From Ectothiorhodospira lacustris (GTDB taxonomy: Bacteria; Pseudomonadota; Gammaproteobacteria; Ectothiorhodospirales; Ectothiorhodospiraceae): a stretch of DNA of 64,000 bases. Each line of letters begins with the position of its first letter. The first letter of the stretch is position 1. The stretch spans positions 30,363 to 94,362 of the forward strand of contig NZ_JAJNQN010000016.1 of NCBI RefSeq assembly GCF_022227845.1, written 5' to 3'. Both the position numbers and the translations under genes were made by a program. The notes beneath the pieces were generated by a model, which saw nothing but the letters and a program-made list of their open reading frames with translations, had not been told where the DNA came from and searched no databases. Below are positions 9,466 to 18,439 of this stretch, piece after piece.

Positions 9466-10185
9466 TCAGAGGTTTTCCAGGGACATCCCATCCGGGCGGC
9501 ACACCAGCAGTCCCCCGGTGTCGTACCAGTCGGGCAGGACGATGCGCCGGGCGGGGCGTCCTGCCACGGTGAGGTCATGGATGGCGGGGCGGTGGGTGTG
9601 GCCGTGAATCAGGGTCTGGACACCATGGCGGCGCAGGGCGTCCGTCACGGCCCGGGCATTCACGTCGGTGATCTCGGCGGACTTGTTGCGGGTGGACGAA
9701 CGGCTCCGGGCGCGGGCCGCCTCCGCCTCGGCGTGGCGCCGGTCCAGGGGGCGGGCGAGAAACGCGGCCTGCCACTGCGGGTCGCGGACCAGGGTGCGAA
9801 AGGCCATGTAGTCCACGTCGTCCGTGCACAGACTGTCGCCGTGCATGATCAGGGCGGCCGTGCCGTAGAGTTCCACCACGGTCTCCGTCTCCAGCAGCTG
9901 GCAGCCGCAGCGCCGGGCAAAGGTCTCACCTACCAGGAAATCACGGTTGCCGTGAACGAAGAACAGGGACATGCCCTGCTCGCTGAGGGCGCTGAGCAGG
10001 TCGAAGGCCCGGTCCAGGTGAGGGGCTGGATCGTCGTCTCCGACCCAGTACTCAAACAGGTCACCCAGGATATAGAGGGCGTCCGCACCGGGGACACGGG
10101 TTTGCAGGAAGCGCTCGAAGAGTCGAAGGCTGTGTGGACGTTCCTTGTCCAGATGCAGATCCGATATGAATAGCGTCTCGCTCAC
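9466..10185 (-). CDS. lpxH: UDP-2,3-diacylglucosamine hydrolase
   Basis: LpxH removes UMP from UDP-2,3-diacylglucosamine to give lipid X, the fourth step of lipid A synthesis, at the inner membrane. The 239-residue protein has the calcineurin-like metallophosphatase signature: ISDLHLD at the N-terminus, ILGDLFEYWVGDDD, HGNRDFL, MHGDSLCTDD and HGHTHRP. The start is GTG at 10185. It lies directly downstream of the cyclophilin gene with 10 bases between them. The ppi-lpxH pair divergent from cysS is the arrangement known from E. coli. Confidence 0.96.
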   Translation of the reverse strand: MSETLFISDLHLDKERPHSLRLFERFLQTRVPGADALYILGDLFEYWVGDDDPAPHLDRAFDLLSALSEQGMSLFFVHGNRDFLVGETFARRCGCQLLETETVVELYGTAALIMHGDSLCTDDVDYMAFRTLVRDPQWQAAFLARPLDRRHAEAEAARARSRSSTRNKSAEITDVNARAVTDALRRHGVQTLIHGHTHRPAIHDLTVAGRPARRIVLPDWYDTGGLLVCRPDGMSLENL

Positions 10186-10195
10186 AGCCGTGAAA

Positions 10196-10777
10196 TCACT
10201 CTGCGCTGACGCGGGTCATGATGACGGGTTCACGGGGAACATCCTGATGCATGCCGTGGTTGCCGGTGCTCACACCAACGATGCTTTCCACCACGTCCAT
10301 GCCTTCCACCACCTTGCCGAACACGGCGTAGCCCCAGCCCTGGGGGGTCTCGGCGGTGAAGTCCAGAAAACGGTTGTGCTGGACATTGATGAAAAACTGG
10401 GCCGTGGCGGAGTGAGGATTCGGGGTGCGGGCCATGGCCACGGTACCCACTTCGTTGCTCAGGCCGTTGTTGGCCTCGTTGCGAATCGGGTCCTTGGTGG
10501 GTTTTTGCTGCATGTCCTGGGTGAACCCGCCACCCTGGACCATGAAGCCGGGAATCACCCGGTGGAAGATGGTGCCGTCATAAAAGCCTTCGCCGGCGTA
10601 GGCCAGGAAGTTGGCGACGGTCTCGGGGGCCTTGTCGGCGTAGAGTTCAAGGACGATGGTGCCTTTGTTGGTCTCGAGGGTGACCCTGGGGGCAGTGTTT
10701 TCGGCCATGACTTGAGTTCCCGTGGTTGCAGACAGCAGGGTGAGGCAAAGGGCAAGCTGTCGAATCATTGATTTCAT
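10196..10777 (-). CDS. Peptidyl-prolyl cis-trans isomerase, cyclophilin type, exported
   Basis: A cyclophilin that speeds proline isomerisation during folding. The first 25 residues form a signal peptide ending near VMA, so the mature protein should be periplasmic, like PpiA. The catalytic core shows [13 protein letters not shown], the SATAQFFIN segment and [11 protein letters not shown]. The 193-residue length is typical of PpiA. It heads an operon with lpxH and is divergent from cysS. In E. coli the gene at this locus is the cytoplasmic PpiB; here the signal peptide argues for export. Confidence 0.93.
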   Translation of the reverse strand: MKSMIRQLALCLTLLSATTGTQVMAENTAPRVTLETNKGTIVLELYADKAPETVANFLAYAGEGFYDGTIFHRVIPGFMVQGGGFTQDMQQKPTKDPIRNEANNGLSNEVGTVAMARTPNPHSATAQFFINVQHNRFLDFTAETPQGWGYAVFGKVVEGMDVVESIVGVSTGNHGMHQDVPREPVIMTRVSAE

Positions 10778-10919
10778 TGGTGGATGTCCGTCGGTGATAC
10801 GGTTGACGAGCTGCGATGATAGCCGCTGAGGCGTGGGCGGGCAAAGTCCGGGGTGATGGCCCCGTACCCCCTGGCTTGATAAGATCCTGCTACTGATGAA
10901 CCAGACCGAAGAATCCTCG

Positions 10920-12302
10920 ATGCTCCATATCTACAACACCCTCACCCGCCGCAAGGACCCGTTCCAGTCCATGGAACCCGGCAAGGTGCGCATGTATGTC
11001 TGCGGCATGACGGTGTACGACTACTGTCATCTGGGTCATGCCCGGGTGCTGGTGGTGTTCGATGTGGTTTACCGCTACCTCAAGGCCCTGGGCTACGAGG
11101 TGACCTATGTGCGCAACATCACCGACATCGATGACAAGATCATCCGCCGGGCGGCGGAAAACGGTGAATCCATCGAGGCCCTGACCGACCGTTTTATCCA
11201 GGCCATGCACGAGGATGCCGATGCCCTGGGGGTGGCGCGGCCCAGCTTCGAGCCCAGGGCCACCGCTCATATCCACGACATCCTGCACCTGATCGATACC
11301 TTGCTCAAGCGAGGCTATGCCTATGTGGGGGACAACCGGGACGTGTACTACAGCGTCTCCCTGTTCGAGGGCTATGGCAAGTTGTCGGGCAAACGGATTG
11401 AGGACCTGAGGGCCGGCGAACGGGTGGCCCCGGACGAGTCCAAGCGGGATCCGCTGGATTTCGTGCTCTGGAAGGCGGCCAAGCCGGGTGAGCCGGCCTG
11501 GGATTCCCCCTGGGGGCCGGGGCGTCCCGGCTGGCATATTGAATGCTCGGCCATGTCCACCCATTACCTGGGACATCATTTCGACATCCATGGGGGCGGC
11601 CAGGACCTGCAGTTTCCCCACCATGAGAACGAGATCGCCCAGAGCGAGGCGGCCTCCTGCGAGCATTATGTGAATTACTGGATGCACAACGGGTTTGTGC
11701 GGGTGAATGAGGAGAAGATGTCCAAGTCCCTGGGCAACTTCTTCACCGTGCGCCAGGTGCTGGAACATTATCAGCCTGAGGAAGTGCGGTATTTCATCCT
11801 GGGTAGCCACTATCGCAGTCCGCTCAATTACAGTGACGAGCCGCTCAACAATGCCCGTGCCGCCCTGAACCGGTTGTATACGGCGATGCGTGGGATCAAT
11901 CTCCTGCCGCCGGAAGGGGAGGGGACTCGGTTCCGTGCACGATTCGATGCCGCCATGCAGGATGACTTCAACACGCCGGTGGCGCTGGCGGTGCTGTTCG
12001 ACATCGCCCATGAGGTGAATCGTCTGCGGGAGGCTGAACCGGAAGCGGCCGGCCGTCTGGCCGGGGTGCTCAGGGAACTGGGGGGTGCGCTGGGGATTCT
12101 GGGGGCGGACCCGGATGCCTACCTACAGGGGGGGGACGGCCAGGGGCCGGACGAGGCCGAGATCCAGACCTTGATCGAGGCCCGGCTGGAGGCGCGTCGG
12201 CGCAAGGACTTTGCCGAGGCGGACCGGATTCGGGATACCCTCAAGGGGCAGGGCGTCGTGCTGGAGGATGGTCCGGGCGGCACCACCTGGCGGCGCGGCT
12301 GA
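10920..12302 (+). CDS. cysS: Cysteine-tRNA ligase
   Basis: This class I synthetase charges tRNA-Cys. The HIGH-type motif is HLGH (residues 37-40), the first zinc cysteine is C28 in [10 protein letters not shown], further zinc ligands lie in HIECSAMS and the [11 protein letters not shown] stretch, and the KMSKS loop is [11 protein letters not shown]. Family members begin MLxIxNTLTR, so the ATG at 10920 (460 residues) is preferred. An in-frame ATG at 10896 would add eight residues; GAAGAA upstream of 10920 can serve as ribosome binding site. Divergent from ppi-lpxH. Confidence 0.96.
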   Translation: MLHIYNTLTRRKDPFQSMEPGKVRMYVCGMTVYDYCHLGHARVLVVFDVVYRYLKALGYEVTYVRNITDIDDKIIRRAAENGESIEALTDRFIQAMHEDADALGVARPSFEPRATAHIHDILHLIDTLLKRGYAYVGDNRDVYYSVSLFEGYGKLSGKRIEDLRAGERVAPDESKRDPLDFVLWKAAKPGEPAWDSPWGPGRPGWHIECSAMSTHYLGHHFDIHGGGQDLQFPHHENEIAQSEAASCEHYVNYWMHNGFVRVNEEKMSKSLGNFFTVRQVLEHYQPEEVRYFILGSHYRSPLNYSDEPLNNARAALNRLYTAMRGINLLPPEGEGTRFRARFDAAMQDDFNTPVALAVLFDIAHEVNRLREAEPEAAGRLAGVLRELGGALGILGADPDAYLQGGDGQGPDEAEIQTLIEARLEARRRKDFAEADRIRDTLKGQGVVLEDGPGGTTWRRG

Positions 12303-12332
12303 GGGAATAGCCCCGGCGGTGGGGTGGGGCAT

Positions 12333-12455
12333 CCCCCTCATCCCCGGCCCTTCTCCCCCGAGGGGAGAAGGGAGGCTTCCAAGCCCTGGGGTTGAGGCAA
12401 AGGCAAGCTTTCAAGCCCCTCTCCCCTTGTGGGAGAGGGGTTGGGGTGAGGGGGG
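12333..12455. repeat. Paired inverted-repeat element between cysS and folD
   Basis: Two G/C-rich hairpins face each other. The first has arms CCCTTCTCCC and GGGAGAAGGG (12348-12357, 12363-12372). The second has arms CCCCTCTCCC and GGGAGAGGGG (12417-12426, 12431-12440). Outer arms CCCCCTCATCCCC (from 12333) and GGGGTGAGGGGGG (to 12455) are also near-complementary, so the whole block can fold on itself. It lies between convergent genes and probably acts as a bidirectional terminator as well as a dispersed repeat. Similar sequences occur between genes in many proteobacteria. Confidence 0.7.
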
Positions 12456-12476
12456 AAAGCCAGCGAGGAAAGAGGC

Positions 12477-13352
12477 CTACGGCAAAAAGCAGCTGGCCAC
12501 CCGCTCCGCATCCTCGCAGGCTTGCAGGGTATTCTTCATCAGCATCGCCACGGTCATCGGCCCCACGCCGCCGGGCACCGGGGTGATCCAGGCGGCCCGT
12601 TCCGCTGCCGCCTCGAATTCCACGTCTCCCGCCAGACTGCCGTCCTCCAGCCGATTGATGCCCACGTCGATCACGGTAGCCCCCGGTTTGATCCAGTCCC
12701 CGCGCACCAGTCCCGGCTTGCCTGCGGCGGCCACCACGATGTCCGCACGCCCCACATGCTGCGGGGTGTCGGTGCTGAAACGATGGCAGATCGTGACCGT
12801 GGCACCCGCCAGCATCAGTTCCAGGGCCATGGGCCGACCCACGATGTTGGAGGCGCCGACGATCACCGCATGGCGTCCCTTGTAGGTTTCCCCCGTGGTT
12901 TCCAGCAGTCGCAGCACGCCATAGGGAGTACACGGACGCAGCCGGGGCAGGCGCAAGGCCAGTCGACCCATGTTGTAGGGATGAAATCCGTCCACGTCCT
13001 TGGCCGGGTCCATCCGCTCCACCACCTGCTCGGTGTCGATGTGCCTGGGCAGCGGCTGCTGGACCAGGATGCCGTCCACGGAGGGATCGGCGTTGAGCTC
13101 GTCGATCACATCCAGCAAGTCCCCCAGGGAGACATTGTCCGGCAGGTCCACGGAGCGAGACTCCATGCCGATGGCTTCGCAGGTGCGGCGCTTGTTGCGG
13201 ACATAGACATGGGACGCCGGGTCGTCTCCCACCAGCACCACGGCCAGTCCGGGCGCCCGCTTGCCCGAGGCAAGGCGGGCCTGCACTGCCTGGCGGACTT
13301 CCTGTTGAACGGTCTGTGCAATGGCGCGGCCATCGATGAGTCGGGCGGGCAT
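12477..13352 (-). CDS. folD: Bifunctional methylenetetrahydrofolate dehydrogenase / methenyltetrahydrofolate cyclohydrolase
   Basis: FolD interconverts methylene-, methenyl- and formyl-tetrahydrofolate using NADP, feeding purine and methionine synthesis. The start at 13352 ([13 protein letters not shown]) gives 291 residues, close to the 288 of E. coli, and has a CAGGA site about eight bases upstream; the frame extends further 5' without homology. Visible motifs: [13 protein letters not shown] with the catalytic Tyr and Lys region, [15 protein letters not shown], the NADP-binding [11 protein letters not shown] and the C-terminal [10 protein letters not shown]. Confidence 0.95.
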   Translation of the reverse strand: MPARLIDGRAIAQTVQQEVRQAVQARLASGKRAPGLAVVLVGDDPASHVYVRNKRRTCEAIGMESRSVDLPDNVSLGDLLDVIDELNADPSVDGILVQQPLPRHIDTEQVVERMDPAKDVDGFHPYNMGRLALRLPRLRPCTPYGVLRLLETTGETYKGRHAVIVGASNIVGRPMALELMLAGATVTICHRFSTDTPQHVGRADIVVAAAGKPGLVRGDWIKPGATVIDVGINRLEDGSLAGDVEFEAAAERAAWITPVPGGVGPMTVAMLMKNTLQACEDAERVASCFLP

Positions 13353-13545
13353 GGGCGAGGTCCTGACAGAGGGGGCGGGTGTCTTTGGAATGGGCGGTAT
13401 TTTCCCATTGAATCTCCTGATCGTCCAATCGTCCGTGGCCAACGGTGGATTTTGCCGGCAGGCCGGGCCCCAACGGGGGGGCACGGCCCTCGGAGCGAAC
13501 CGTGGTTCAATGCAGGCGCGCGCTGGTTGAAGGTTGCAGCAGGCT

Positions 13546-13574
13546 TTGCATCCTGGGGCGGGCTTTGTTAGAGT
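13546..13574 (+). promoter_or_regulatory. Candidate sigma-70 promoter for leuA leader
   Basis: TTGCAT at 13546-13551 and TAGAGT at 13569-13574 are separated by 17 bases. Transcription would start near 13581 and give a leader of about 275 bases before leuA, long enough for an attenuator. Confidence 0.4.
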
Positions 13575-13665
13575 CAAGACCAAGTCCAGAAATCAGGCCT
13601 CCATGACCAATCTGCTCGCACAGCATGGTTTCATCCAGGGCCCGCCCTCAAGGTGCGGTATCCGG

Positions 13666-13719
13666 ATGCGTGCGTCCCGCATTGCCCGTCTGCTATCCCT
13701 GCTGCGACTGCCGCGCTAG
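13666..13719 (+). CDS. Putative leucine leader peptide upstream of leuA
   Basis: A 17-residue frame (MRASRIARLLSLLRLPR) with five leucine codons (CTG CTA CTG CTG CTG) in the eight codons before the final Pro-Arg. An AAGGTG site lies about ten bases upstream of its ATG at 13666. A longer in-frame ATG at 13603 would give 38 residues. TGCCGC-GCTA-GCGGCA forms a small hairpin over the stop codon. Leucine leader peptides that control leu genes by attenuation are known in enteric bacteria, and position and composition fit. The peptide could still be chance; no clear terminator with a T-run follows. Confidence 0.42.
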   Translation: MRASRIARLLSLLRLPR

Positions 13720-13766
13720 CGGCACACTCTCTCATGCCTGGCGAGGCCAAACGCGTCCGTTGATCC

Positions 13767-13800
13767 CATGACATCCGCCCCAGGCCGGGTGCGGGTCATG
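13767..13800 (+). promoter_or_regulatory. Inverted repeat in the leuA leader
   Basis: Arms beginning CATGAC and ending GTCATG, with inner CCGCCC-type and GGGTGCGG-type pairing, can form a strong stem-loop about 58 bases before leuA. TAGAATTTCC follows rather than a pure T-run, so it could be an attenuator stem or simply a structured leader. Confidence 0.35.
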
Positions 13801-13857
13801 TAGAATTTCCCCAGAGAGCAAGCGACCGGATCCCTCCGGTGGCAGAGGTCAGAGACA

Positions 13858-15408
13858 ATGGCAGGCAAAGACAAACTCTTCATCTTCGATACCACCTTGC
13901 GCGACGGCGAGCAGAGCCCCGGCGCCTCCATGACCCGGGAAGAAAAGGTCCGTATCGCCAAGGCCCTGGAAAAGATGCGGGTGGACATCATCGAGGCCGG
14001 TTTCCCCGCCGCCAGCCCCGGTGACTTCGAGTCCGTGCGTGCAGTGGCCCGTGCCGTGCAGGACAGCACCGTCTGCGGCCTGGCCCGAGCCAAGGATGTG
14101 GACATTGATCGTGCCGGTGAGGCCCTCAAAGAGGCCAATTCCGCCCGCATCCACACCTTCCTCGCCACCTCGCCCATTCACATGCAGTACAAGCTGAAGA
14201 TGTCCCCCGACGAGGTGCTTACTCAGGCGGTGGCCGCCGTCAAGCGGGCTCGGCAGTGGACCGATAACGTGGAATTCTCCCCTGAGGACGCCGGCCGTTC
14301 CGAACTGGATTTCCTCTGCCGGGTGATCGAGACGGTGATCGACGCCGGTGCCAGGACCATCAACATCCCCGACACCGTGGGTTACAACATCCCCCAGCAG
14401 TTCGGCGAGTTGATGAAGAATCTCATCGAGCGGGTGCCCAATTCGGACAAGGCCGTGTTCTCGGTCCATTGTCACAATGACCTGGGCGTGGCCGTGGCCA
14501 ACTCCCTGGCCGCCGTGCTCAACGGCGCCCGCCAGGTGGAGTGCACCATCAACGGTCTGGGTGAACGGGCGGGCAACGCAGCCCTGGAGGAGATCGTCAT
14601 GGCGGTGCGAACCCGTCAGGATGTCTTCCCCTGCGACACCACCCTGGATACCACCCATATCGTGCCCTGCTCCCGCCTGGTGTCCAGCATCACCGGCTTC
14701 CCGGTGCAGCCCAACAAGGCCATCGTGGGTGTCAACGCCTTTGCTCATGAGTCCGGCATCCATCAGGACGGGGTGCTCAAGCATCGGGATACCTATGAGA
14801 TCATGCGGGCGCAGGATGTGGGGTGGTCGGAAAACCGTATCGTGCTGGGCAAGCATTCCGGTCGCAATGCCTTCCGCACCCGCCTCAAGGATCTGGGGAT
14901 CGAGTTCACGGCCGAGGAGGAACTGAACGAGGCCTTTGCCCGCTTCAAGGAACTGGCGGACAAGAAGCATGAGATCTTCGATGAGGACCTTCAGGCCCTG
15001 GTATCGGAGGCCACCATGGCCATGGACAGCGAGCAGCTCAAACTGGTATCCATGCGGGTCTGCTCCGAGACGGGGGAGACGCCGGTGGCCAATGTCACCC
15101 TCAGTGTGGACGGCGCCGAGCGCAGCGGCCGGGCCGAGGGCAGCGGCCCGGTGGATGCAGCCTTCAAGGCCATCGAGACCATTGTGCCCAGCGGCACACA
15201 GTTGCTGCTCTACTCGGTGAACAACATCACCAGCGGCACCGATGCCCAGGGCGAGGTGACGGTCCGGCTGGAAAGAGGTGGGCGCATCGTCAATGGCCAG
15301 GGGGCGGATACGGACATCGTGATCGCCTCCGCCAAGGCCTATCTCAATGCCCTGAACCGTCTGGTGATGCCGGATCGTCGTGCCCATCCCCAGCGCGGCG
15401 ACGTCTGA
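13858..15408 (+). CDS. leuA: 2-isopropylmalate synthase
   Basis: LeuA condenses acetyl-CoA with 2-oxoisovalerate, the first committed step of leucine synthesis. The 516-residue protein has the DRE-TIM catalytic barrel ([16 protein letters not shown], metal-binding [23 protein letters not shown]) and the C-terminal regulatory LeuA dimer domain that senses leucine (residues about 390-510). The start ATG at 13858 immediately precedes conserved sequence. The upstream Leu-codon peptide suggests control by attenuation in addition to leucine feedback. Confidence 0.97.
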   Translation: MAGKDKLFIFDTTLRDGEQSPGASMTREEKVRIAKALEKMRVDIIEAGFPAASPGDFESVRAVARAVQDSTVCGLARAKDVDIDRAGEALKEANSARIHTFLATSPIHMQYKLKMSPDEVLTQAVAAVKRARQWTDNVEFSPEDAGRSELDFLCRVIETVIDAGARTINIPDTVGYNIPQQFGELMKNLIERVPNSDKAVFSVHCHNDLGVAVANSLAAVLNGARQVECTINGLGERAGNAALEEIVMAVRTRQDVFPCDTTLDTTHIVPCSRLVSSITGFPVQPNKAIVGVNAFAHESGIHQDGVLKHRDTYEIMRAQDVGWSENRIVLGKHSGRNAFRTRLKDLGIEFTAEEELNEAFARFKELADKKHEIFDEDLQALVSEATMAMDSEQLKLVSMRVCSETGETPVANVTLSVDGAERSGRAEGSGPVDAAFKAIETIVPSGTQLLLYSVNNITSGTDAQGEVTVRLERGGRIVNGQGADTDIVIASAKAYLNALNRLVMPDRRAHPQRGDV

Positions 15409-15414
15409 TCCGGC

Positions 15415-16143
15415 ATGGAAGAGGGCTTGCGGCGTCGTTATCTTGAGGCCATGGGCATCCCGCAGTGGGTGCCCCGTGCCCCCTGTGTGGAAACACCTGC
15501 GTGGGAGCGGCCCTCGGCCGCGAAAGCAGCACCCGTTCCCCGGCAGGCCGACTCCCTGGGCGACAGGGTACCTGACTGGGAAACCCTGACACGGCAGGTC
15601 GAAACCTGTACCCGCTGCACCGAACTGGCGGCAAGCCGCACCCGGACCGTCTTCGGGGTCGGCGATCGCCAGGCCCCCTGGTTGTTTATCGGCGAGGCCC
15701 CGGGGGTGGACGAGGACCGCCGTGGCGAGCCCTTCGTGGGCCGGGCCGGCAAGCTGCTGGACAGCATGCTGGCCGCCCTGGGTCTGGCGCGGGGGGAGGG
15801 CGTCTACATCGCCAATATCCTCAAGTGCCGTCCGCCCGGCAATCGTGATCCGAAGCCGGAAGAGGCCCGGGCCTGTCGGGCCTTTCTGGATGGCCAGATT
15901 GCCCTGATCCGGCCCCGGGTCATCGTTGCCCTGGGACGTATTGCGGCGCAGAATCTGCTGGATACGGATGCGGCCCTGGGGAGCCTGCGTGGACGGCCCC
16001 GGGATTACCAGGGCATCCCTGTGGTGGTCACCTATCACCCGGCCTATCTGCTGAGAAAACCCTTGGACAAGCGCAAGGCCTGGGAGGATCTGTGCGTGGC
16101 CCGCCGCTTGATGATCAGGTCGCCTGATAAACCGGTCGCATAG
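15415..16143 (+). CDS. Uracil-DNA glycosylase, family 4 (iron-sulfur)
   Basis: This protein removes uracil from DNA at the start of base-excision repair. The 242-residue protein has an approximately 55-residue variable N-terminal tail, then the 4Fe-4S cysteines C65 and C68 (CTRC), with two more in [13 protein letters not shown] and the EARACRAFL stretch. The active-site segment is [20 protein letters not shown] and the distal motif is YHPAYLLR. Family 4 enzymes are often annotated as phage SPO1 DNA polymerase-related proteins. The ATG is seven bases after leuA, and rimI follows 18 bases downstream; the UDG-rimI pairing is common in gammaproteobacteria. Confidence 0.92.
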   Translation: MEEGLRRRYLEAMGIPQWVPRAPCVETPAWERPSAAKAAPVPRQADSLGDRVPDWETLTRQVETCTRCTELAASRTRTVFGVGDRQAPWLFIGEAPGVDEDRRGEPFVGRAGKLLDSMLAALGLARGEGVYIANILKCRPPGNRDPKPEEARACRAFLDGQIALIRPRVIVALGRIAAQNLLDTDAALGSLRGRPRDYQGIPVVVTYHPAYLLRKPLDKRKAWEDLCVARRLMIRSPDKPVA

Positions 16144-16160
16144 CGGCAATCATCCCTCCC

Positions 16161-16628
16161 ATGGACGCCGTGATCGCCATTCCATTGCAGCTTCGCCCCA
16201 TGCGTGCCGATGACCTTCAGGCCGTCATGGAGGTTGAGCCCAGGGCCTATGACTTTTGCTGGTCGGAAGGGATCTTTCGTGACTGTCTGCGGGTGGGGTA
16301 TTCCTGCTGGGTTCTGACGTCCGGGGACGGCGGCGAACTGATCGGCTACGGAGTGATGTCCCTGGGGGTGGGTGAGTGCCATGTACTCAATCTCACCATT
16401 CGCCCCGAATGCCAGGGTCAGGGGTTCGGGCGTCACTTGCTCAATGCCATGCTGAATATCGCCAGAGAGCGTCAGGCCGAGACGGTTTTTCTGGAAGTGC
16501 GCCCATCCAACACCCCTGCGGTTGGTCTCTACCGTACTCTGGGATTCAATGAAGTGGGTATCCGCAAGCGATATTACCCCGCCGGCCGAGGCCGGGAAGA
16601 TGCCTTGGTCCTGGCCATGCAACTGTAG
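16161..16628 (+). CDS. rimI: Ribosomal protein S18 alanine N-acetyltransferase
   Basis: RimI acetylates the N-terminal alanine of ribosomal protein S18. This 155-residue GNAT protein begins with LRPMRADDL, contains the acetyl-CoA loop RPECQGQGFGRHLL and ends with the family motif EVRPSNTPAVGLYRTLGF followed by RKRYYPAGRGREDALVL. It follows the family-4 UDG gene in the same direction and is probably translated from the same message. Confidence 0.93.
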   Translation: MDAVIAIPLQLRPMRADDLQAVMEVEPRAYDFCWSEGIFRDCLRVGYSCWVLTSGDGGELIGYGVMSLGVGECHVLNLTIRPECQGQGFGRHLLNAMLNIARERQAETVFLEVRPSNTPAVGLYRTLGFNEVGIRKRYYPAGRGREDALVLAMQL

Positions 16629-16735
16629 CCAGCACCATGACTCTTACTGCCCGCTGCTTGGAAATCCAGGCATAAGCCTATAGCATCGGTAGTGATGGCA
16701 TCAGTAGTCATTGTCGACAGGACTCTTGATATCTT

Positions 16736-18439
16736 ATGGAACGCGAAGCATATCCAGTGACCTCGGCATCACCTCCCGTCCCGACTGAGGAGCTATCCAT
16801 CGTCAATCAGGAACTGCAGGACAATGCAGAGATGCTCGGGGTTCACCGAGGCCTGCGGGAGAGCGAGTCCCGGCTGAGGCAGATCATGGACAAGTCCCCC
16901 CTGTGGGCCTACGTCAAGGACCGGGCCGGTTCCTACCAGATGGTGAGTCATCGTTTCCTGGTCGGCCTGGGTGTGGCGCTGGACCAGGTGGTCGGGCATG
17001 TGGACGAACAATGCCTGCCTGATGCCGTGGCACGGCTGTTCCGACAGGCGGATCATGAAGCCATGTGCCGGGACGACGTGGTGGAGCGGGAGCACCACCT
17101 GAGTCTCGAGACAGGTGAAGTGATCTTGCTGGCGCAGCATTTTGCCCTGCGGGATGAGAAGGGACTGGCCTATGCCGCCTGCATGAAGGCACTGGATATC
17201 ACCCGGCGCAAACGGGATGAATACCGTCTTGCCAAGGCGCGGGACGAGGCGGAGCGGGCCAATCGGGCCAAGAACGAATTCCTGTCCCACATGAGCCACG
17301 AGCTACGTACCCCGCTCAATGCCATTCTGGGTTTCAGCCAGATTCTGGAACACGAGCACGCCGAAGATCCTGCCGTGAGCGAGCCGATTGGCGAGATCCT
17401 GCGGGCCGGCTGGCATCTGCTGGCCCTGATCAACGATATTCTGGACCTCTCCATGCTGGAAAGCGGACGTCTGCATGTGCAGGCGGACTCCGTCAGCGTG
17501 GATGCCCTCATTCAGGAGTGTGTGGCTACCCTGCGGCAGGCGGCCCAGGCCAAGGAAATCACGGTGACCGTTGTTTCAGGGCCGGAATGGCTGGTTCGTG
17601 CCGACCCTACCCGATTGCGCCAGGTACTGATCAATCTGCTCTCCAATGCCATCAAGTACAATCATCCCGGGGGGACGGTACGGGTCTCCGTTGCCCGGCA
17701 ACGGGAACGGCTACTGATCAGCGTCGAGGATGACGGTCTGGGCATGACTCCGGAACAGATCGCCAACCTGTTCCGGCCGTTCGTGCGCATGAGTCGTGGG
17801 GTTTGCTCCGAGGACGGTATCGGGATTGGTCTGTCCCTGTCCCTGCGTCTGATGCAGATGATGGGGGGCGAGATCCGTGTGGAGAGCGCACCGGATCAGG
17901 GCAGCGTCTTTACTCTGGACCTGCTGCGGGCATCCACTGATGAGCCTGCCCTGAAGGATGCGTCTCTCGGCTTCGCCGGGAGTGAGGAAGAGGTCGGATT
18001 ACAGGACGACCGTGATGTATCAGGCTGTACGCGGGTGCTCAAAGTGCTCTATGTGGAGGACAACCCGGCCAACCTGCGTCTGGTGCGCCGCATGCTGGTC
18101 CACCGCCCCGGGATTCGGCTGTTGGAGGCGGTGGATGGGCAGTCCGGTCTGGCGCGGGCGGGCGCCGAACGGCCGGGCCTGATCCTGCTGGATCTTGGTC
18201 TGCCCGACATCCATGGCTTCGAGGTGTTGCGACGGCTGCGGGCGGACAGGGGCACGGCGGGCATCCCCGTGGTGGCCGTCAGTGCCGATGCCGGGGAGTT
18301 GCGGGTCACCGAGGCCCTGGAGCGGGGTTTTTACACCTATATCGAGAAGCCTTTCCGGCTGGAAGTCCTGGATGAACTGCTGTCGGCCTTCGGTCAGTGC
18401 CGGGGGGGCGCGGGCAAGGGTGCGTCGCCTGGGGCCTGA
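16736..18439 (+). CDS. PAS-domain hybrid sensor histidine kinase with receiver
   Basis: A soluble 567-residue hybrid kinase. A PAS domain covers about residues 40-160 (LRQIMDKSPLWAYVKDRAG). The HisKA domain follows with the phospho-acceptor His188 in MSHELRTPLNAILGFSQ, then the HATPase domain (NLLSNAIKYN, VEDDGLGM, GIGIGLSLSLRLMQMMGG). The C-terminal receiver has its phospho-acceptor Asp486 in LILLDLGLPD and a YIEKPF signature. There is no transmembrane segment or DNA-binding output, so it should pass phosphate to a phosphotransfer protein elsewhere. The 3' end overlaps the convergent hybrid kinase gene by 46 bases. Confidence 0.9.
   Translation: MEREAYPVTSASPPVPTEELSIVNQELQDNAEMLGVHRGLRESESRLRQIMDKSPLWAYVKDRAGSYQMVSHRFLVGLGVALDQVVGHVDEQCLPDAVARLFRQADHEAMCRDDVVEREHHLSLETGEVILLAQHFALRDEKGLAYAACMKALDITRRKRDEYRLAKARDEAERANRAKNEFLSHMSHELRTPLNAILGFSQILEHEHAEDPAVSEPIGEILRAGWHLLALINDILDLSMLESGRLHVQADSVSVDALIQECVATLRQAAQAKEITVTVVSGPEWLVRADPTRLRQVLINLLSNAIKYNHPGGTVRVSVARQRERLLISVEDDGLGMTPEQIANLFRPFVRMSRGVCSEDGIGIGLSLSLRLMQMMGGEIRVESAPDQGSVFTLDLLRASTDEPALKDASLGFAGSEEEVGLQDDRDVSGCTRVLKVLYVEDNPANLRLVRRMLVHRPGIRLLEAVDGQSGLARAGAERPGLILLDLGLPDIHGFEVLRRLRADRGTAGIPVVAVSADAGELRVTEALERGFYTYIEKPFRLEVLDELLSAFGQCRGGAGKGASPGA

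Larger units (their letters stand above)
13353..13857 (+). other. 505-base intergenic region holding the leuA leader
   Basis: Between divergent folD and leuA. On the plus strand it holds a sigma-70-like promoter (13546-13574), a short Leu-rich reading frame (13666-13719), a small hairpin over its stop codon and a larger inverted repeat (13767-13800) before the leuA ribosome binding site. The part 13353-13545 should contain the folD promoter, but I see no convincing one. Confidence 0.6.
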
